64,000 nucleotides of DNA, from the NCBI GenBank assembly GCA_030348385.1, contig JAUCFP010000006.1, forward strand, positions 4,305,501-4,369,500. The letters are read 5' to 3'. Source of the DNA: Cytobacillus sp. NJ13. Its GTDB lineage: Bacteria > Bacillota > Bacilli > Bacillales > Cytobacillaceae. A model generated the notes under the pieces. That model saw only the letters and a program-made list of their open reading frames with translations, was not told where the DNA came from and did no database searches. Position 1 is the stretch's first letter. Each line of letters begins with the position of its first letter. Shown piece by piece: positions 7,089 through 17,436 of the stretch. The position numbers were made by a program, and so were the translations under genes.

Positions 7089-8636
7089 ATGGTACAGCCG
7101 TACAAACATGAACCTTTCACAAATTATAAAACAGAAGAAAATCGCGAAGCATACTTACAGGGATTAAAAACAGTCGAAAGCTATTTGGGGCAGGACTATG
7201 ACTTATTAATTGGCGGAGAGAGAATCTCCACTGAAGATAAAATCGTATCCATCAATCCTTCAAATAAAGAAGAAGTAGTTGGCCGTGTTTCAAAGGCAAA
7301 CCGCGAGCTTGCGGAAAAAGCGATGCAGGCTGCTGTTGAAGCATTCAAAACATGGAGAAAAGTGAAGCCGGAAACACGCGCAGATGTATTATTCAAAGCT
7401 GCTGCGATTATCCGCCGCCGCAAGCATGAATTTTCTGCCCTTTTAACAAAGGAAGCAGGAAAGCCTTGGAACGAGGCAGATGCTGATACTGCGGAAGCCA
7501 TTGACTTCCTTGAGTACTATGCACGCCAAATCTTAACAATCAAAGACGGTGTTCCAGTCAACAGCCGTCCGAACGAATATAACCGTTATGACTACATTCC
7601 ATTGGGAGTGGGGATCATCATCTCCCCTTGGAACTTCCCGCTTGCGATCATGGCCGGCACAACGGTTGCAGCAATCGTGGCAGGAAACACTGTTCTTTTA
7701 AAACCAGCTTCTACAACACCGGTTGTGGCTGCGAAATTTGTTGAAGTGATGGAAGAAGCAGGCCTTCCGAAGGGTGTGCTAAACTTCGTGCCCGGCAGCG
7801 GTGCAGAAGTGGGCGACTATTTGGTTGATCATAAAGACACTCGCTTCATCTCCTTCACAGGTTCACGCGACGTTGGTCTTCGCATCAATGAGCGCGCTTC
7901 TAAATTAAACGAAGGCCAAATCTGGCTGAAGCGTGTTATCGCTGAAATGGGCGGCAAGGACACTATCGTTGTGGACAAAGAAGCAGACCTTGAATTGGCG
8001 GCTACTTCAATCGTTGCTTCTGCTTTCGGTTTCTCCGGCCAGAAGTGCTCTGCATGTTCACGTGCGGTTGTAGTAGAAGATGTATACGATCAAGTACTAA
8101 ACCGTGTTGTCGAGTTAACGAATGAGTTAACACAAGGCAACCCTGAAGACCAGAGCAACTACATGGGCCCAGTGATTGACCAGGGCGCATTTGATAAGAT
8201 CATGAGCTACATCGAAATCGGCAAAGAAGAAGGCAAGCTAATGACAGGCGGAGAAGGAGACAGCTCGAAAGGCTTCTTCATCAAGCCGACTGTATTCGCT
8301 GATCTTGCTGAAGATGCACGCTTAATGCAGGAAGAAATCTTTGGACCTGTCGTTGGCTTCACAAAGGCAAAAGATTTCGACCATGCGCTTGAAATCGCCA
8401 ACAACACGGAGTACGGCTTAACAGGAGCTGTGATCACGCAGAACCGTGAGCACATCCAAAAAGCACGCGAAGACTTCCATGTAGGGAACCTATACTTCAA
8501 CCGCGGCTGTACAGGTGCGATCGTTGGATACCAGCCATTCGGCGGATTCAACATGTCCGGAACTGACTCCAAAGCGGGCGGCCCTGACTACATTCTTCTG
8601 CACATGCAGGCGAAGACTACATCTGAAATGTATTAA
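7089..8636 (+). CDS. rocA: L-glutamate gamma-semialdehyde (1-pyrroline-5-carboxylate) dehydrogenase
   Basis: A 515-residue aldehyde dehydrogenase of the Bacillus RocA/PutC type. It oxidises glutamate-5-semialdehyde to glutamate with NAD+, in the last shared step of proline and arginine/ornithine breakdown. Visible features are the N-terminal cap typical of P5C dehydrogenases, [10 protein letters not shown] with Asn182, the FTGSRDVG nucleotide-binding turn, AEMGGKD with general-base Glu286, and [11 protein letters not shown] with catalytic Cys320. AAAGGGGG precedes the ATG. A sigma-54 promoter and two activator-type sites lie upstream; rocD follows after 121 bp without an obvious terminator. 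Codon use (many GCA/CGC/CTT) suggests high expression. Confidence 0.95.
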   Translation: MVQPYKHEPFTNYKTEENREAYLQGLKTVESYLGQDYDLLIGGERISTEDKIVSINPSNKEEVVGRVSKANRELAEKAMQAAVEAFKTWRKVKPETRADVLFKAAAIIRRRKHEFSALLTKEAGKPWNEADADTAEAIDFLEYYARQILTIKDGVPVNSRPNEYNRYDYIPLGVGIIISPWNFPLAIMAGTTVAAIVAGNTVLLKPASTTPVVAAKFVEVMEEAGLPKGVLNFVPGSGAEVGDYLVDHKDTRFISFTGSRDVGLRINERASKLNEGQIWLKRVIAEMGGKDTIVVDKEADLELAATSIVASAFGFSGQKCSACSRAVVVEDVYDQVLNRVVELTNELTQGNPEDQSNYMGPVIDQGAFDKIMSYIEIGKEEGKLMTGGEGDSSKGFFIKPTVFADLAEDARLMQEEIFGPVVGFTKAKDFDHALEIANNTEYGLTGAVITQNREHIQKAREDFHVGNLYFNRGCTGAIVGYQPFGGFNMSGTDSKAGGPDYILLHMQAKTTSEMY

Positions 8637-8757
8637 GACTTGTAAAGCATGTACGGGATATTTCATATGCTGTGCATGCTAAAACCTTAAATAGTTTAAA
8701 GAAGGATAGCTTAACGTTACAATAAAAAGGACTATTCTGAAGAAGGAGGAATTTTAA

Positions 8758-9957
8758 TTGACTGAAGCGACAAAATCACGTTCACTTATCGAACAAACTG
8801 AAAAATACGGTGCAAACAACTATCACCCGCTTCCAATCGTTATTTCAAAAGCGGAAGGTGTTTGGGTGGAAGATCCTGAAGGCAGTAAATACATGGATAT
8901 GCTAAGTGCCTATTCAGCTGTAAACCAGGGGCACCGCCATCCGAAAATCATTCAGGCGCTGAAGGATCAGGCTGACCGCGTAACGCTAACATCCCGTGCT
9001 TTCCATAACGATCAGCTGGGACCTTGGTATGAAATGATTTGCGAACTGACAAATAAAGAAATGGCCCTGCCAATGAATACAGGTGCAGAAGCAGTTGAAA
9101 CGGCAATCAAAGCTGCACGCCGCTGGGCTTATGATGTAAAAGGCGCTGCAGATAACCAGGCAGAGATCATTGCTTGTATAGGTAACTTCCATGGCCGTAC
9201 AATGACAGCGGTTTCGCTTTCTTCTGAAGAAGAATATAAGCGGGGTTTCGGACCTATGCTTCCTGGCATTAAGCTGATTCCGTACGGCGACCTTGATGCC
9301 CTTAAAGAAGCAATCACTGAGAACACGGCAGCTTTCTTAATTGAGCCAATCCAGGGTGAAGCTGGAATAGTGATTCCTCCGGAAGGCTTCCTGAAAAAAG
9401 CATATGAAACTTGTAAGGAGAACAATGTATTATTCATTGCTGATGAAATTCAGGCAGGCCTTGCGCGCTCCGGAAAAATGTTTGCATGTGAATGGGAAGA
9501 TGTAGATCCTGACATGTACATTTTAGGGAAAGCACTTGGAGGAGGAGTATTCCCGATTTCATGTGTGGTTGCGAATAAAGATGTTCTTGGGGTATTTAAT
9601 CCTGGATCACATGGTTCAACATTTGGAGGAAATCCAATGGCTTGTGCCGTATCTGTTGCTTCCATGAACGTATTGGTTGAAGAAAAGCTTGCAGAACGTT
9701 CCCTCAAACTGGGCGAATATTTTATGAACAAATTAAAAGAAATTAATAATCCTGTCATTAAAGAAGTGCGCGGCCGCGGATTATTTATTGGTGTTGAGCT
9801 GAATGAGCCCGCACGCAAATATTGCGAAGAGCTTAAAGAACAAGGTTTGCTTTGCAAAGAAACGCATGACACGGTTATTCGTTTTGCTCCGCCTTTAGTC
9901 ATTTCTGAAGAAGAGCTTGATTGGGCAATAGAAAGAATCAATAAAGTATTAAGCTAA
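8758..9957 (+). CDS. rocD: Ornithine aminotransferase
   Basis: A 399-residue class III PLP aminotransferase converting ornithine plus 2-oxoglutarate to glutamate semialdehyde and glutamate, feeding RocA directly. Motifs are [42 protein letters not shown] with Asp229, and [11 protein letters not shown] with the Schiff-base Lys258. The N-terminal [10 protein letters not shown] is characteristic of OAT. The start is a TTG at 8758 with GAAGGAGG at correct spacing. No promoter-like sigma-54 element or terminator separates it from rocA, so it is probably in the same transcript. Confidence 0.95.
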   Translation: MTEATKSRSLIEQTEKYGANNYHPLPIVISKAEGVWVEDPEGSKYMDMLSAYSAVNQGHRHPKIIQALKDQADRVTLTSRAFHNDQLGPWYEMICELTNKEMALPMNTGAEAVETAIKAARRWAYDVKGAADNQAEIIACIGNFHGRTMTAVSLSSEEEYKRGFGPMLPGIKLIPYGDLDALKEAITENTAAFLIEPIQGEAGIVIPPEGFLKKAYETCKENNVLFIADEIQAGLARSGKMFACEWEDVDPDMYILGKALGGGVFPISCVVANKDVLGVFNPGSHGSTFGGNPMACAVSVASMNVLVEEKLAERSLKLGEYFMNKLKEINNPVIKEVRGRGLFIGVELNEPARKYCEELKEQGLLCKETHDTVIRFAPPLVISEEELDWAIERINKVLS

Positions 9958-10062
9958 TACAAATTTACGGACAGTTGGCCCCTGTATCTGAATTTGTGAT
10001 GCAGGGCCTCCGGTTAAGGAGTATTGCTGTAATTTTCCTAAATATTAAAATCAAGAGGTGCC

Positions 10063-11352
10063 ATGATGGGAGCTGCAGGAGTAGCTGGTAAAGAAGCTGA
10101 ACAAAAAATGGAAGAGTCTTTAAATTTATTTACTTCAACCCAAGTTGTGATCAAGGAGGCTTTGAACAAGCTCGGCTATGCAGATGAGATGTATGAGCTG
10201 CTGAAAGAGCCGCTGAGAATGCTCACGGTAAGAATTCCGATAAGGATGGATGACGGGTCGATAAAAATTTTTACCGGCTACAGATCACAGCATAATGATG
10301 CGGTAGGACCGACAAAGGGCGGTGTCCGTTTTCATCCTGAAGTAAATGAGGATGAAGTAAAAGCTTTATCCATGTGGATGAGTTTAAAGTGCGGAATTGT
10401 GGATCTTCCTTATGGAGGGGGAAAAGGCGGCATCATTTGTGATCCCCGTTCCATGTCAATGGGTGAACTGGAACGCTTAAGCCGGGGTTATGTAAGGGCA
10501 ATCAGCCAGATCGTTGGCCCTACAAAAGATATACCTGCTCCGGATGTTTATACGAATTCACAGATCATGGCCTGGATGATGGATGAATACAGCCGCCTCC
10601 GTGAGTATGATTCTCCTGGATTCATTACTGGCAAGCCGCTTGTTCTCGGCGGGTCGCAAGGAAGGGAAAAGGCAACTGCACAGGGTGTAGTGATCTGCAT
10701 TGAGGAAGCTGCAAAAAAGCGAGGCATTTCCATTAAAGGAGCCCGTGTGGCTGTTCAGGGATTTGGAAATGCAGGAAGCTTCCTGGCAAAATTCATGCAT
10801 GATGCAGGAGCTAAAGTAGTCGCCATTTCAGATGCCTATGGTGCTCTATATGATCCGAATGGACTGGATATTGATTACCTTCTTGATAGACGCGATAGCT
10901 TTGGAACGGTAACGACCCTTTTTGATAACACATTGACAAACGAAGAATTGCTTGAACTGGATTGCGATATCCTGGTTCCTGCGGCTGTGTCCAATCAGAT
11001 TACCGCTGCAAACGCCCATAATATTAAGTCTTCCATCGTTGTAGAGGCAGCAAATGGCCCAACCACTCTTGAGGCTACAAAAATTCTTTCAGACCGGGGA
11101 ATCCTGCTTGTTCCTGATGTGTTAGCCAGTTCAGGAGGTGTAACCGTATCCTATTTCGAATGGGTGCAGAACAACCAGGGTTACTATTGGACTGAAGAGG
11201 AAGTTACAGAAAAGCTGAAGAAAGTGCTTGTTCAGGCTTTCGATAACGTTTACCAGACTTCACAGCAGCGAAAAGTAAATATGCGCCTTGCAGCTTATAT
11301 GGTCGGCGCCAGAAAAATGTCTGAAGCATCCCGCTTCAGAGGCTGGGTTTAA
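10063..11352 (+). CDS. rocG: NAD-type catabolic glutamate dehydrogenase (RocG/GudB)
   Basis: A 429-residue hexameric-type glutamate dehydrogenase very similar in sequence and length to Bacillus RocG/GudB. Visible are RSQHNDAVGPTKGGVRFHP (substrate-binding lysine region), PYGGGKGGI with catalytic Lys121, PAPDVYTNSQIMAWMMDEY, and the Rossmann motif VQGFGNAGSFLA. It deaminates glutamate to 2-oxoglutarate and ammonia, completing arginine/ornithine degradation begun by the upstream genes. GAGGTG precedes the ATG pair at 10063/10066. The GudB-inactivating 9-bp duplication known from laboratory B. subtilis is not apparent. A strong terminator follows. Confidence 0.93.
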   Translation: MMGAAGVAGKEAEQKMEESLNLFTSTQVVIKEALNKLGYADEMYELLKEPLRMLTVRIPIRMDDGSIKIFTGYRSQHNDAVGPTKGGVRFHPEVNEDEVKALSMWMSLKCGIVDLPYGGGKGGIICDPRSMSMGELERLSRGYVRAISQIVGPTKDIPAPDVYTNSQIMAWMMDEYSRLREYDSPGFITGKPLVLGGSQGREKATAQGVVICIEEAAKKRGISIKGARVAVQGFGNAGSFLAKFMHDAGAKVVAISDAYGALYDPNGLDIDYLLDRRDSFGTVTTLFDNTLTNEELLELDCDILVPAAVSNQITAANAHNIKSSIVVEAANGPTTLEATKILSDRGILLVPDVLASSGGVTVSYFEWVQNNQGYYWTEEEVTEKLKKVLVQAFDNVYQTSQQRKVNMRLAAYMVGARKMSEASRFRGWV

Positions 11353-11386
11353 TTCAGTAAACGGTATATAAATACTGATTCAATAC

Positions 11387-11422
11387 AAAAAATCCTTGCA
11401 CTCAATTGTGCAAGGATTTTTT
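11387..11422. terminator. Terminator after glutamate dehydrogenase, probably bidirectional
   Basis: AAAAAATCCTTGCAC pairs perfectly with GTGCAAGGATTTTTT around a 6-nt loop. The A/T tails make it functional for the convergent DUF378 gene as well. Confidence 0.9.
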
Positions 11423-11429
11423 GCATTCA

Positions 11430-11663
11430 TTAACGGGTTGGCCTTGCTTCAGGTTCTCTTTCCATTTCTTCATTTGGTTTGAAAAGAAGCCCCAGATTGA
11501 TTAAGCCCGCAATGCCAACAAGACCGTATATAATTCTTGAAAGGGCTGAATCCTGACCGCCAAAGATAGCTGCCACAAGATCAAATTGGAAGAATCCGAT
11601 TAAACCCCAGTTAATAGCGCCAATAATTGTTAGAACCAGTGCAATACGCTGAATGCCACTCAT
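11430..11663 (-). CDS. DUF378 small membrane protein (YuzA-like)
   Basis: A 77-residue protein with two hydrophobic segments (IQRIALVLTIIGAINWGLIG and IIYGLVGIAGLINLGLL) and a charged C-terminal tail. The GAINWGL motif and the two-helix layout are typical of DUF378, whose function is unknown. The ATG at 11661-11663 follows AAGGAGGAAAC; a longer in-frame start (11708) lacks a site. It is convergent with rocG. Confidence 0.85.
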   Translation of the reverse strand: MSGIQRIALVLTIIGAINWGLIGFFQFDLVAAIFGGQDSALSRIIYGLVGIAGLINLGLLFKPNEEMEREPEARPTR

Positions 11664-11861
11664 GATGTTTCCTCCTTGTAGTATAGGTTCACTATTATGT
11701 TGCTGCACGGAAATAAAAAATATTCATTGTAATAAACGTTAAGAGCCATAATGAAAAAGATGATCTGAGAACCCGGGAATTCTAATGTTCACCTTTCGAA
11801 TCTTACTCTTTGCAATAGCTGAAAATATGAAAGATAATGATGTGGAAAAGGAGATGGTGAT

Positions 11862-13025
11862 ATGCAAAATTTTACCTTTTATAATCCGACTAAACTAATT
11901 TTTGGGAAAGATCAGCTGTCCCAATTGCAGACTGAAATCCCGCAGTATGGCAAGAAGGTTCTGGTTGTGTACGGCGGTGGAAGCATTAAGCGCAATGGTT
12001 TATATGATAAAGTGAAAGCGCAGCTCCATGAAATTGGTGCTGAAGTGTTTGAACTATCAGGTGTTGAGCCTAATCCAAGAATTTCCACTGTCCGCAAAGG
12101 CGTTGAAATTTGTAAAGCTGAAGGCATCGATTTCCTGCTGGCAGTTGGCGGCGGGAGTGTAATCGACTGCACAAAGGCTATCGCAGCTGGTGCTAAATAT
12201 GATGGCGATGCCTGGGATCTGGTCATCAAGAAAGCATTTGCTGTAAAAGCTCTGCCATTTGGAACCGTTCTTACATTAGCGGCTACCGGTTCTGAAATGA
12301 ATGCAGGATCTGTTATTACAAACTGGGAAACAAATGAAAAATATGGATGGGGCAGTCCTGTGACTTTCCCTAAATTTTCAATCCTAGACCCTGTTAATAC
12401 ATTCACTGTGCCAAGGAATCAGACGGTATATGGAATCGTGGACATGATGTCCCATGTACTGGAGCATTATTTCCATCTTGAAGAAAATACCGATTTTCAG
12501 GATCGTATGTGTGAATCGCTGCTGATTACCATTATGGAAGCAGCTCCTAAGCTCCTTGAAGACCTTGAAAGCTATGAGCATCGTGCGACCATTCTTTATT
12601 CCGGCACAATGGCATTAAACGGTATTCTGAATATGGGCTACCGGGGAGACTGGGCTACGCATAATATCGAGCATGCTGTATCGGCCGTTTATGATATTCC
12701 TCATGGCGGCGGTCTGGCCATTCTGTTCCCTAACTGGATGAAGCATAATCTGAACGTGAAGCCTGAGCGATTTAAGCAGCTTGCTATCCGTGTATTTAAC
12801 GTGGATCCGGAAGGGAAAACAGATGAGGAGACTGCGCTTGAAGGCATTGAAAGGCTTCGTGAATTCTGGAACAGCATTGGTGCACCTACACGCCTGGCTG
12901 ATTATGATATCGATGACAGCAAGATCGAATTGATGGCAGACAAAGCGACTGTCAACGGAGAATTCGGCAATTTTGCGAAATTAAATCATGATGACGTGGT
13001 TTCAATCTACCGCGCTTCTTTATAA
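11862..13025 (+). CDS. yugJ: Iron-containing alcohol dehydrogenase (YugJ/YugK-like, butanol dehydrogenase family)
   Basis: A 387-residue group III metal-dependent alcohol dehydrogenase. It has a nucleotide-binding [13 protein letters not shown] loop, LAATGSEMN, and metal-ligand His residues in [23 protein letters not shown] and IPHGGGLA. The family reduces aldehydes with NAD(P)H; the physiological substrate is unknown. The position beside pgi matches yugJ/yugK in B. subtilis. AAAGGAGATGGTGAT precedes the start, and a perfect terminator hairpin follows, so the gene is monocistronic. Confidence 0.88.
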   Translation: MQNFTFYNPTKLIFGKDQLSQLQTEIPQYGKKVLVVYGGGSIKRNGLYDKVKAQLHEIGAEVFELSGVEPNPRISTVRKGVEICKAEGIDFLLAVGGGSVIDCTKAIAAGAKYDGDAWDLVIKKAFAVKALPFGTVLTLAATGSEMNAGSVITNWETNEKYGWGSPVTFPKFSILDPVNTFTVPRNQTVYGIVDMMSHVLEHYFHLEENTDFQDRMCESLLITIMEAAPKLLEDLESYEHRATILYSGTMALNGILNMGYRGDWATHNIEHAVSAVYDIPHGGGLAILFPNWMKHNLNVKPERFKQLAIRVFNVDPEGKTDEETALEGIERLREFWNSIGAPTRLADYDIDDSKIELMADKATVNGEFGNFAKLNHDDVVSIYRASL

Positions 13026-13034
13026 TACCAAGCT

Positions 13035-13062
13035 GGACTCTGCCTAAAGCAGAGTCCTTTTA
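13035..13062 (+). terminator. Intrinsic terminator of yugJ
   Basis: GGACTCTGC (13035-13043) pairs perfectly with GCAGAGTCC (13049-13057), followed by TTTTA. Confidence 0.85.
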
Positions 13063-13239
13063 CATTTTCCGCCGAAAAATGACAATCACCATTAGTGCGT
13101 AAAAAATATGTCAAAATTGGACACGCTTACATTAGAGGATGATTCTTGATTAACTTTGAGGCTTTCGTTAAAGTGGTATAAGGATGACAGCTAGAATTAC
13201 TGCAGGCTGTTTAAATTTGAGGAAAATTGGAGGACATTC

Positions 13240-14589
13240 ATGACACACGTTCGTTTTGATTACGCAAAAGCACTTCCTTTTTTTGGCGAACATGAAATTA
13301 CATATCTGCAGGATGCCGTGAAGGTAGCACATCACTCCCTTCATGAACAAACTGGAGCTGGCAGTGACTTTTTAGGCTGGATCGATCTGCCTGCAAATTA
13401 CGACAAAGAAGAGTTCTCCCGCATTCAAAAAGCGGCTGAGAAAATTAAAAGCGATTCCGATGTTCTTATCGTCATTGGAATTGGAGGTTCCTATCTTGGA
13501 GCGCGTGCGGCTATTGAAATGCTTCAGCACAGCTTCTATAATGCACTTCCAAAAGAAAAGCGCGGCACTCCGCAGGTATTATTTGCGGGCAACAATATTA
13601 GTTCCGCTTATATGAAGGATTTAATGGACCTTCTTGACGGCAAAGAGTGGTCCATCAATGTTATCTCCAAATCAGGCACAACAACTGAGCCTGCATTGGC
13701 TTTCCGTATTTTCCGCAAAATGCTGGAAGAAAAATATGGTGTGGAAGAAGCACGTAAACGAATCTATGCTACAACCGACAAAGCAAGAGGTGCTTTGAAG
13801 ACTCTTGCGACAGAAGAAGGCTATGAGTCATTTATTATTCCGGATGATGTCGGTGGACGTTATTCTGTCCTTACAGCAGTAGGTCTTTTGCCAATTGCCG
13901 TCAGCGGTGCAAACATTGAAGATATGATGAGCGGTGCTGCACAGGCACGCGAAGACTTCAGCAAATCTGAGCTTCAGGAGAACGCAGCATACCAGTACGC
14001 TGCTGTCCGCAATGTTCTCTATAACAAAGGCAAAACGATTGAAATGCTGATTAACTATGAACCAGGACTTCAATATTTTGCAGAGTGGTGGAAGCAGCTG
14101 TTCGGTGAAAGTGAAGGAAAAGACCAGAAAGGAATTTTCCCTTCATCAGCAAACTTCTCCACTGATCTTCATTCATTAGGCCAGTATGTGCAGGAAGGCC
14201 GCCGGGACCTTTTTGAAACGGTTATCAAGGTGGAAGAATCACGTCATGAGCTTACCATTGAAGAAGCAGAGAATGATCTTGATGGCCTAAACTATCTTGC
14301 GGGTGAGACTGTCGACTTTGTTAATAACAAAGCTTTTGAAGGGACAATGCTTGCACACACAGACGGAGGAGTGCCAAACCTGATCGTTTCCATTCCAAAA
14401 ATGGATGCCTATACATTTGGCTATCTGGTTTACTTCTTTGAAAAAGCATGTGCAATGAGCGGCTACCTGTTGGGAGTGAATCCGTTCGACCAGCCTGGTG
14501 TTGAAGCATACAAAGTGAACATGTTCGCCCTATTAGGAAAACCGGGATTTGAAGAGAAAAAAGCTGAACTTGAAAAGAGATTGAAGTAA
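13240..14589 (+). CDS. pgi: Glucose-6-phosphate isomerase
   Basis: A 449-residue phosphoglucose isomerase of the shorter bacterial (Bacillus/Geobacillus) type, interconverting glucose-6-phosphate and fructose-6-phosphate in glycolysis. It shows [13 protein letters not shown] (phosphate binding), [25 protein letters not shown] (PGI signature), and [10 protein letters not shown] with the conserved Gln and Lys near the C terminus. TTGGAGG precedes the ATG. A partial CcpA-like motif (TGGACACGCTTACA) lies about 110 bp upstream. A terminator hairpin follows. The location matches yugL/pgi in B. subtilis. Confidence 0.95.
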   Translation: MTHVRFDYAKALPFFGEHEITYLQDAVKVAHHSLHEQTGAGSDFLGWIDLPANYDKEEFSRIQKAAEKIKSDSDVLIVIGIGGSYLGARAAIEMLQHSFYNALPKEKRGTPQVLFAGNNISSAYMKDLMDLLDGKEWSINVISKSGTTTEPALAFRIFRKMLEEKYGVEEARKRIYATTDKARGALKTLATEEGYESFIIPDDVGGRYSVLTAVGLLPIAVSGANIEDMMSGAAQAREDFSKSELQENAAYQYAAVRNVLYNKGKTIEMLINYEPGLQYFAEWWKQLFGESEGKDQKGIFPSSANFSTDLHSLGQYVQEGRRDLFETVIKVEESRHELTIEEAENDLDGLNYLAGETVDFVNNKAFEGTMLAHTDGGVPNLIVSIPKMDAYTFGYLVYFFEKACAMSGYLLGVNPFDQPGVEAYKVNMFALLGKPGFEEKKAELEKRLK

Positions 14590-14599
14590 TAGCGAGAAG

Positions 14600-14626
14600 C
14601 GTCTGCCTGCGGGTGGACGTTTTTTT
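14600..14626 (+). terminator. Intrinsic terminator of pgi
   Basis: CGTCTGCC pairs with GGTGGACG (two G-U wobbles in RNA) around TGCG, followed by seven T. Confidence 0.75.
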
Positions 14627-15578
14627 ATTGGAGAAAATATATTCTGCCTTTTTTAGTGCCTGAACTGGGCATTGCAGACAGAAGTCGAGATGCAGTATCC
14701 TCTGAAGCTAAATGAAGGAAGGCCCTGGCTTGCTTATTTGATATAGTAGGACTAATCAGAAGAAGATAATCTTGGATAGCAGGCAGATGAGCTTTCTTAT
14801 CTTTACACCCGCACTTGGGGCACAGCCAATCTCCATGGATACGTCGCATGGGAAAAATAAGACAGCTTGGACATTGAACACCTGCAATAATTTCTTGAGA
14901 AGAGATATTATAATGGTCCAAGACATTTAAAAATCCAGGAACATGGTTTATAACCAGTGCCCTCGAAATCTTTTTAATCTGTCGAGATGTAATAACTTCT
15001 ATTGGATAACTTTGTTTAAAGAACTTAATTTTGTAAATAAGGTTTTCAATGTGAATAACGCGAAATGGGACATTTGAGCTATTTGCAGAAGTTTTCAGGA
15101 TAGTAGAGGGGCTACTTATGCCAATTAGATATTCTATTGGTATATCGGCTGCTAAGTTTTGGATTAACCAGGTCTTAAATTGTGTTTTCTGGCGTTTGAC
15201 TTGAATAAGAGGATTAGGAAAGCCTTCTTCTTTTTCATTTCGGGTTCTTATCAACTGATTAAAGGTCTCATCGAAAAGAAGGGTTCCAAGGATATTTTTC
15301 ACTTCAATAATTAAAGCGAAGTATGGAGAAAGAATGAGGGTATCAATTTGGAAATAAGTGCTTCCATTATAAAGCCTTAAATCATGCAGGATAGTAAATT
15401 CTTTAGCAGGGAGTTGACTTAAATAATAATCCAGCGACTGTTCCCCTCGATAACCAGCTTTTCTTTTAGCTAAATCACCTTCTATAGTTGATCTCTGTGG
15501 ATGAGCTGCTGAGATTCGCCTAATTAGGGCCTCATTTTGTCGGATTCTGATAGGTATTAAACGATTTTTAAATATCAA
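14625..15578 (-). CDS. NERD-domain nuclease-related protein
   Basis: A 317-residue protein. Residues about 45-150 carry the NERD fold: GYRGEQSLDYYL, FQIDTLILSPYFALIIEVKN (the D...IEVK pattern of restriction-like nucleases) and a following IRTRNEKEEGF...NPLIQ. The C terminus has two CxxC pairs (CPSC and CPKC, about residues 240-265) that should bind one Zn, as in topoisomerase-type zinc ribbons. The role is unknown; NERD proteins are presumed nucleases acting on DNA or RNA. The start is a TTG with AAAGGAG 10 nt upstream. It is convergent with pgi, and its upstream region is filled with tandem repeats. Confidence 0.8.
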   Translation of the reverse strand: MIFKNRLIPIRIRQNEALIRRISAAHPQRSTIEGDLAKRKAGYRGEQSLDYYLSQLPAKEFTILHDLRLYNGSTYFQIDTLILSPYFALIIEVKNILGTLLFDETFNQLIRTRNEKEEGFPNPLIQVKRQKTQFKTWLIQNLAADIPIEYLIGISSPSTILKTSANSSNVPFRVIHIENLIYKIKFFKQSYPIEVITSRQIKKISRALVINHVPGFLNVLDHYNISSQEIIAGVQCPSCLIFPMRRIHGDWLCPKCGCKDKKAHLPAIQDYLLLISPTISNKQARAFLHLASEDTASRLLSAMPSSGTKKGRIYFLQ

Positions 15579-15677
15579 ATAGATTTCACTCCTTTCTAAG
15601 TAATAATAATTCCGCTTTTAAGAATGGAATTCCTCCTTTCTAAAGACGAAAATGGCACTTAACCGAAAAAATTTTAA

Positions 15678-15854
15678 TAATTCCGCGAGATTTTCCATAT
15701 TTCCGCGAAAAAACGGATATATCCGCGAATTTCTACAGATAATCGCGAAAACTAAATTATATCCGCGAATTTCTACAGATAATCGCGAAAACTAAATTAT
15801 ATCCGCGAATTTCTACAGATAATCGCGAAAACTAATTATATCCGCGAAATATCC
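15678..15854. repeat. Tandem 20/40-bp intergenic repeat array (CCGCGAA family), copy 2
   Basis: Three almost perfect 40-bp units stand at 15721-15760, 15761-15800 and 15801-15839 (the last lacks one base). Each is two related 20-bp halves with cores ATCCGCGAA and AATCGCGAA. Diverged 20-bp units flank them on both sides (near 15680, 15700 and 15840). Together with unrelated A/T-rich sequence this fills the gap of about 365 bp between the NERD gene and yugN. The same unit occurs at 5347-5420. Confidence 0.85.
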
Positions 15855-15943
15855 AATTCCTTAACGTAATCTTCGGAAATCGCATTCATGATATCCCTTA
15901 CTTTGGAGAAACTAAGCAAAAAGCGTAAAAGGGGATGGATTCA

Positions 15944-16351
15944 GTGATTGAGATACCTTCAAAAGTGGAAGGGAAGCATTTTGATTTATATAAGCTGGAG
16001 CAGGATCTAAAGCCGATTGGATATTCGGTTGGCGGGAACTGGGATTATGATCACGGGTCTTTTGATTATAAAATTGATGATGAGGTGGGGTACCAGTATT
16101 TAAGGGTCCCATTCAAGGCAATTGATGGGCAGCTTGATGATCCAAGCTGTACGGTGGAAATAGGCAGGCCGTTTCTGCTTTCCCATAAGTACCAGCGCGG
16201 CCTGGATGACCACGCCTATACAGGGAATTTCAGCGCCTCCTTCGACCAATTCTCGGAGCCTGTGGATAAGGACGCCAGTTTTCCGGAAGAATTTATTGAT
16301 CTCGGCAAAGCGCTTGTTGAAGAGCTGGAGTCCATATTATTAAGAGATTAA
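15944..16351 (+). CDS. yugN: YugN-like family protein
   Basis: A 135-residue soluble protein without a signal peptide, with the features of the YugN-like family (DUF): an N-terminal strand pattern around LYKLEQDLKPIGYSVGGNWDYDHG and a central VGYQYLRVPF segment. The function is unknown. The order yugN then convergent yugO matches B. subtilis. A GTG at 15944 is preferred because AAAAGGGG lies 9 nt upstream, while the in-frame ATG at 15935 abuts that motif; both starts are possible. Its 3' end overlaps the convergent channel gene by 4 bp. Confidence 0.75.
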   Translation: MIEIPSKVEGKHFDLYKLEQDLKPIGYSVGGNWDYDHGSFDYKIDDEVGYQYLRVPFKAIDGQLDDPSCTVEIGRPFLLSHKYQRGLDDHAYTGNFSASFDQFSEPVDKDASFPEEFIDLGKALVEELESILLRD

Positions 16352-17340
16352 CCGAGTATAACAATCAGCTGATCCTGCTGAAGAATTTTAAAAGGCTGGG
16401 GAGGATTAACTAGAGTTTCTTCCCCTCTTTTAACACCTAAAAGCAAAATGCCTTCTTTCATCAGCTCGGCACTAAGCTCAGCAAAAGTCTTATTTTCTAC
16501 ATCTTCTGATGCAGGCTGAAAAGTTAATTTGCGTTTATCAAGCTGTCCCAGCAAATCAAGAAATGAAGTAACAAGCTCCTGGGAAGAAACGCTGTTGATC
16601 ATAACAAAGCTCGTAAGAACATTCGTCTGAACAATTTCATCAGCTCCCGCCCTTTTGGCGTTGGCTGCCTGTTCTGAAGTTAATATTTCAACGATGCATT
16701 GAACATCCCGGTTCAATCCTTTGATTGCCAATAGAGTTAAAATTGAATTCATGTCTGCATGCAGTTCATCTTTGTTCTGATCAGCTGTTATGATTACTTT
16801 TTGGGCATCAAATATATTTGCCTTCATGAGGACATCATCTCTGTTAGCGCGTCCCTGAATAAAATGTACATTATTGTGGGGAACAGGGTTTGACTTTAGA
16901 GTTTCATCTATTAAAGCAATGGAATGGTTCATCCCATCACCCCCAAGGGTATTAACAATTTCTCTTGAGCGTTCGTTCCATCCGATAACAACAATATGGT
17001 TTTGGCCGCGATATTCGATTTTCCCTTCCAGGAAGTCATTCTGCCTGGTAACTGCTGCTGTTGCAAGTGAAATAAAATAGGTAGACAGAAAGCCCGCTCC
17101 TGTAAAAATAAGCGCAATGCCCACTATTCGCCCCGCAGTACTTTTTGGATAAAAATCTCCAAAACCGACAGTTGAAGCGGTTACAACCGCCCACCAGATT
17201 CCATCGAAAAATGTCGGAAAGGAGGAGGGCTCAATAATATGTATTAATCCGCCAAAAAGAAAGATCACCATCAGGGCAATCAGCAGAATTCTGATTACTA
17301 AGGGCAGACGTATGAAACTGTAATAGATGTGCTGAGGCAT
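16348..17340 (-). CDS. yugO: Potassium channel protein YugO
   Basis: A 330-residue, two-transmembrane K+ channel. TM1 is about residues 13-35. A pore helix and selectivity filter TASTVGFGDFYP lie near 53-64, followed by TM2 (IVGIALIFTGAGFLSTYF). The C-terminal cytosolic RCK/TrkA-N domain begins HIVVIGWNERSREIV (Rossmann fold) and ends in a TrkA-C-like segment. In B. subtilis YugO mediates K+ efflux in biofilm signalling. AGGAGGG precedes the ATG. In B. subtilis it is co-transcribed with mstX; here the small gene upstream is instead a Spo0E-like reading frame. Confidence 0.9.
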   Translation of the reverse strand: MPQHIYYSFIRLPLVIRILLIALMVIFLFGGLIHIIEPSSFPTFFDGIWWAVVTASTVGFGDFYPKSTAGRIVGIALIFTGAGFLSTYFISLATAAVTRQNDFLEGKIEYRGQNHIVVIGWNERSREIVNTLGGDGMNHSIALIDETLKSNPVPHNNVHFIQGRANRDDVLMKANIFDAQKVIITADQNKDELHADMNSILTLLAIKGLNRDVQCIVEILTSEQAANAKRAGADEIVQTNVLTSFVMINSVSSQELVTSFLDLLGQLDKRKLTFQPASEDVENKTFAELSAELMKEGILLLGVKRGEETLVNPPQPFKILQQDQLIVILG

Positions 17341-17371
17341 AAATTACCCTCCTAATTTACAAAAGGTTTCA

Positions 17372-17400
17372 GCAGCTGACTTCTAAAAATTGTCAGCTGC
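17372..17400. repeat. Perfect inverted repeat in the yugO leader
   Basis: GCAGCTGAC (17372-17380) and GTCAGCTGC (17392-17400) form a 9-bp perfect stem with an 11-nt loop between the Spo0E-like gene and yugO. On the - strand no T-run follows immediately, so it is a leader hairpin or mRNA-stability element rather than an obvious terminator. Confidence 0.6.
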
Positions 17401-17436
17401 ACAGAATATAAAAAAAAGCCATGCCAGCATATACTT

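Noticed and set aside
13117..13132. cre-like sequence upstream of pgi (TGGACACGCTTACA core)
   Set aside because: One conserved position is wrong on either strand, and pgi is not a typical CcpA target, so I do not list it as a site.
15678..15854. CRISPR array
   Set aside because: The units are continuous 20/40-bp tandem repeats with no unique spacers of constant length and no cas genes nearby.
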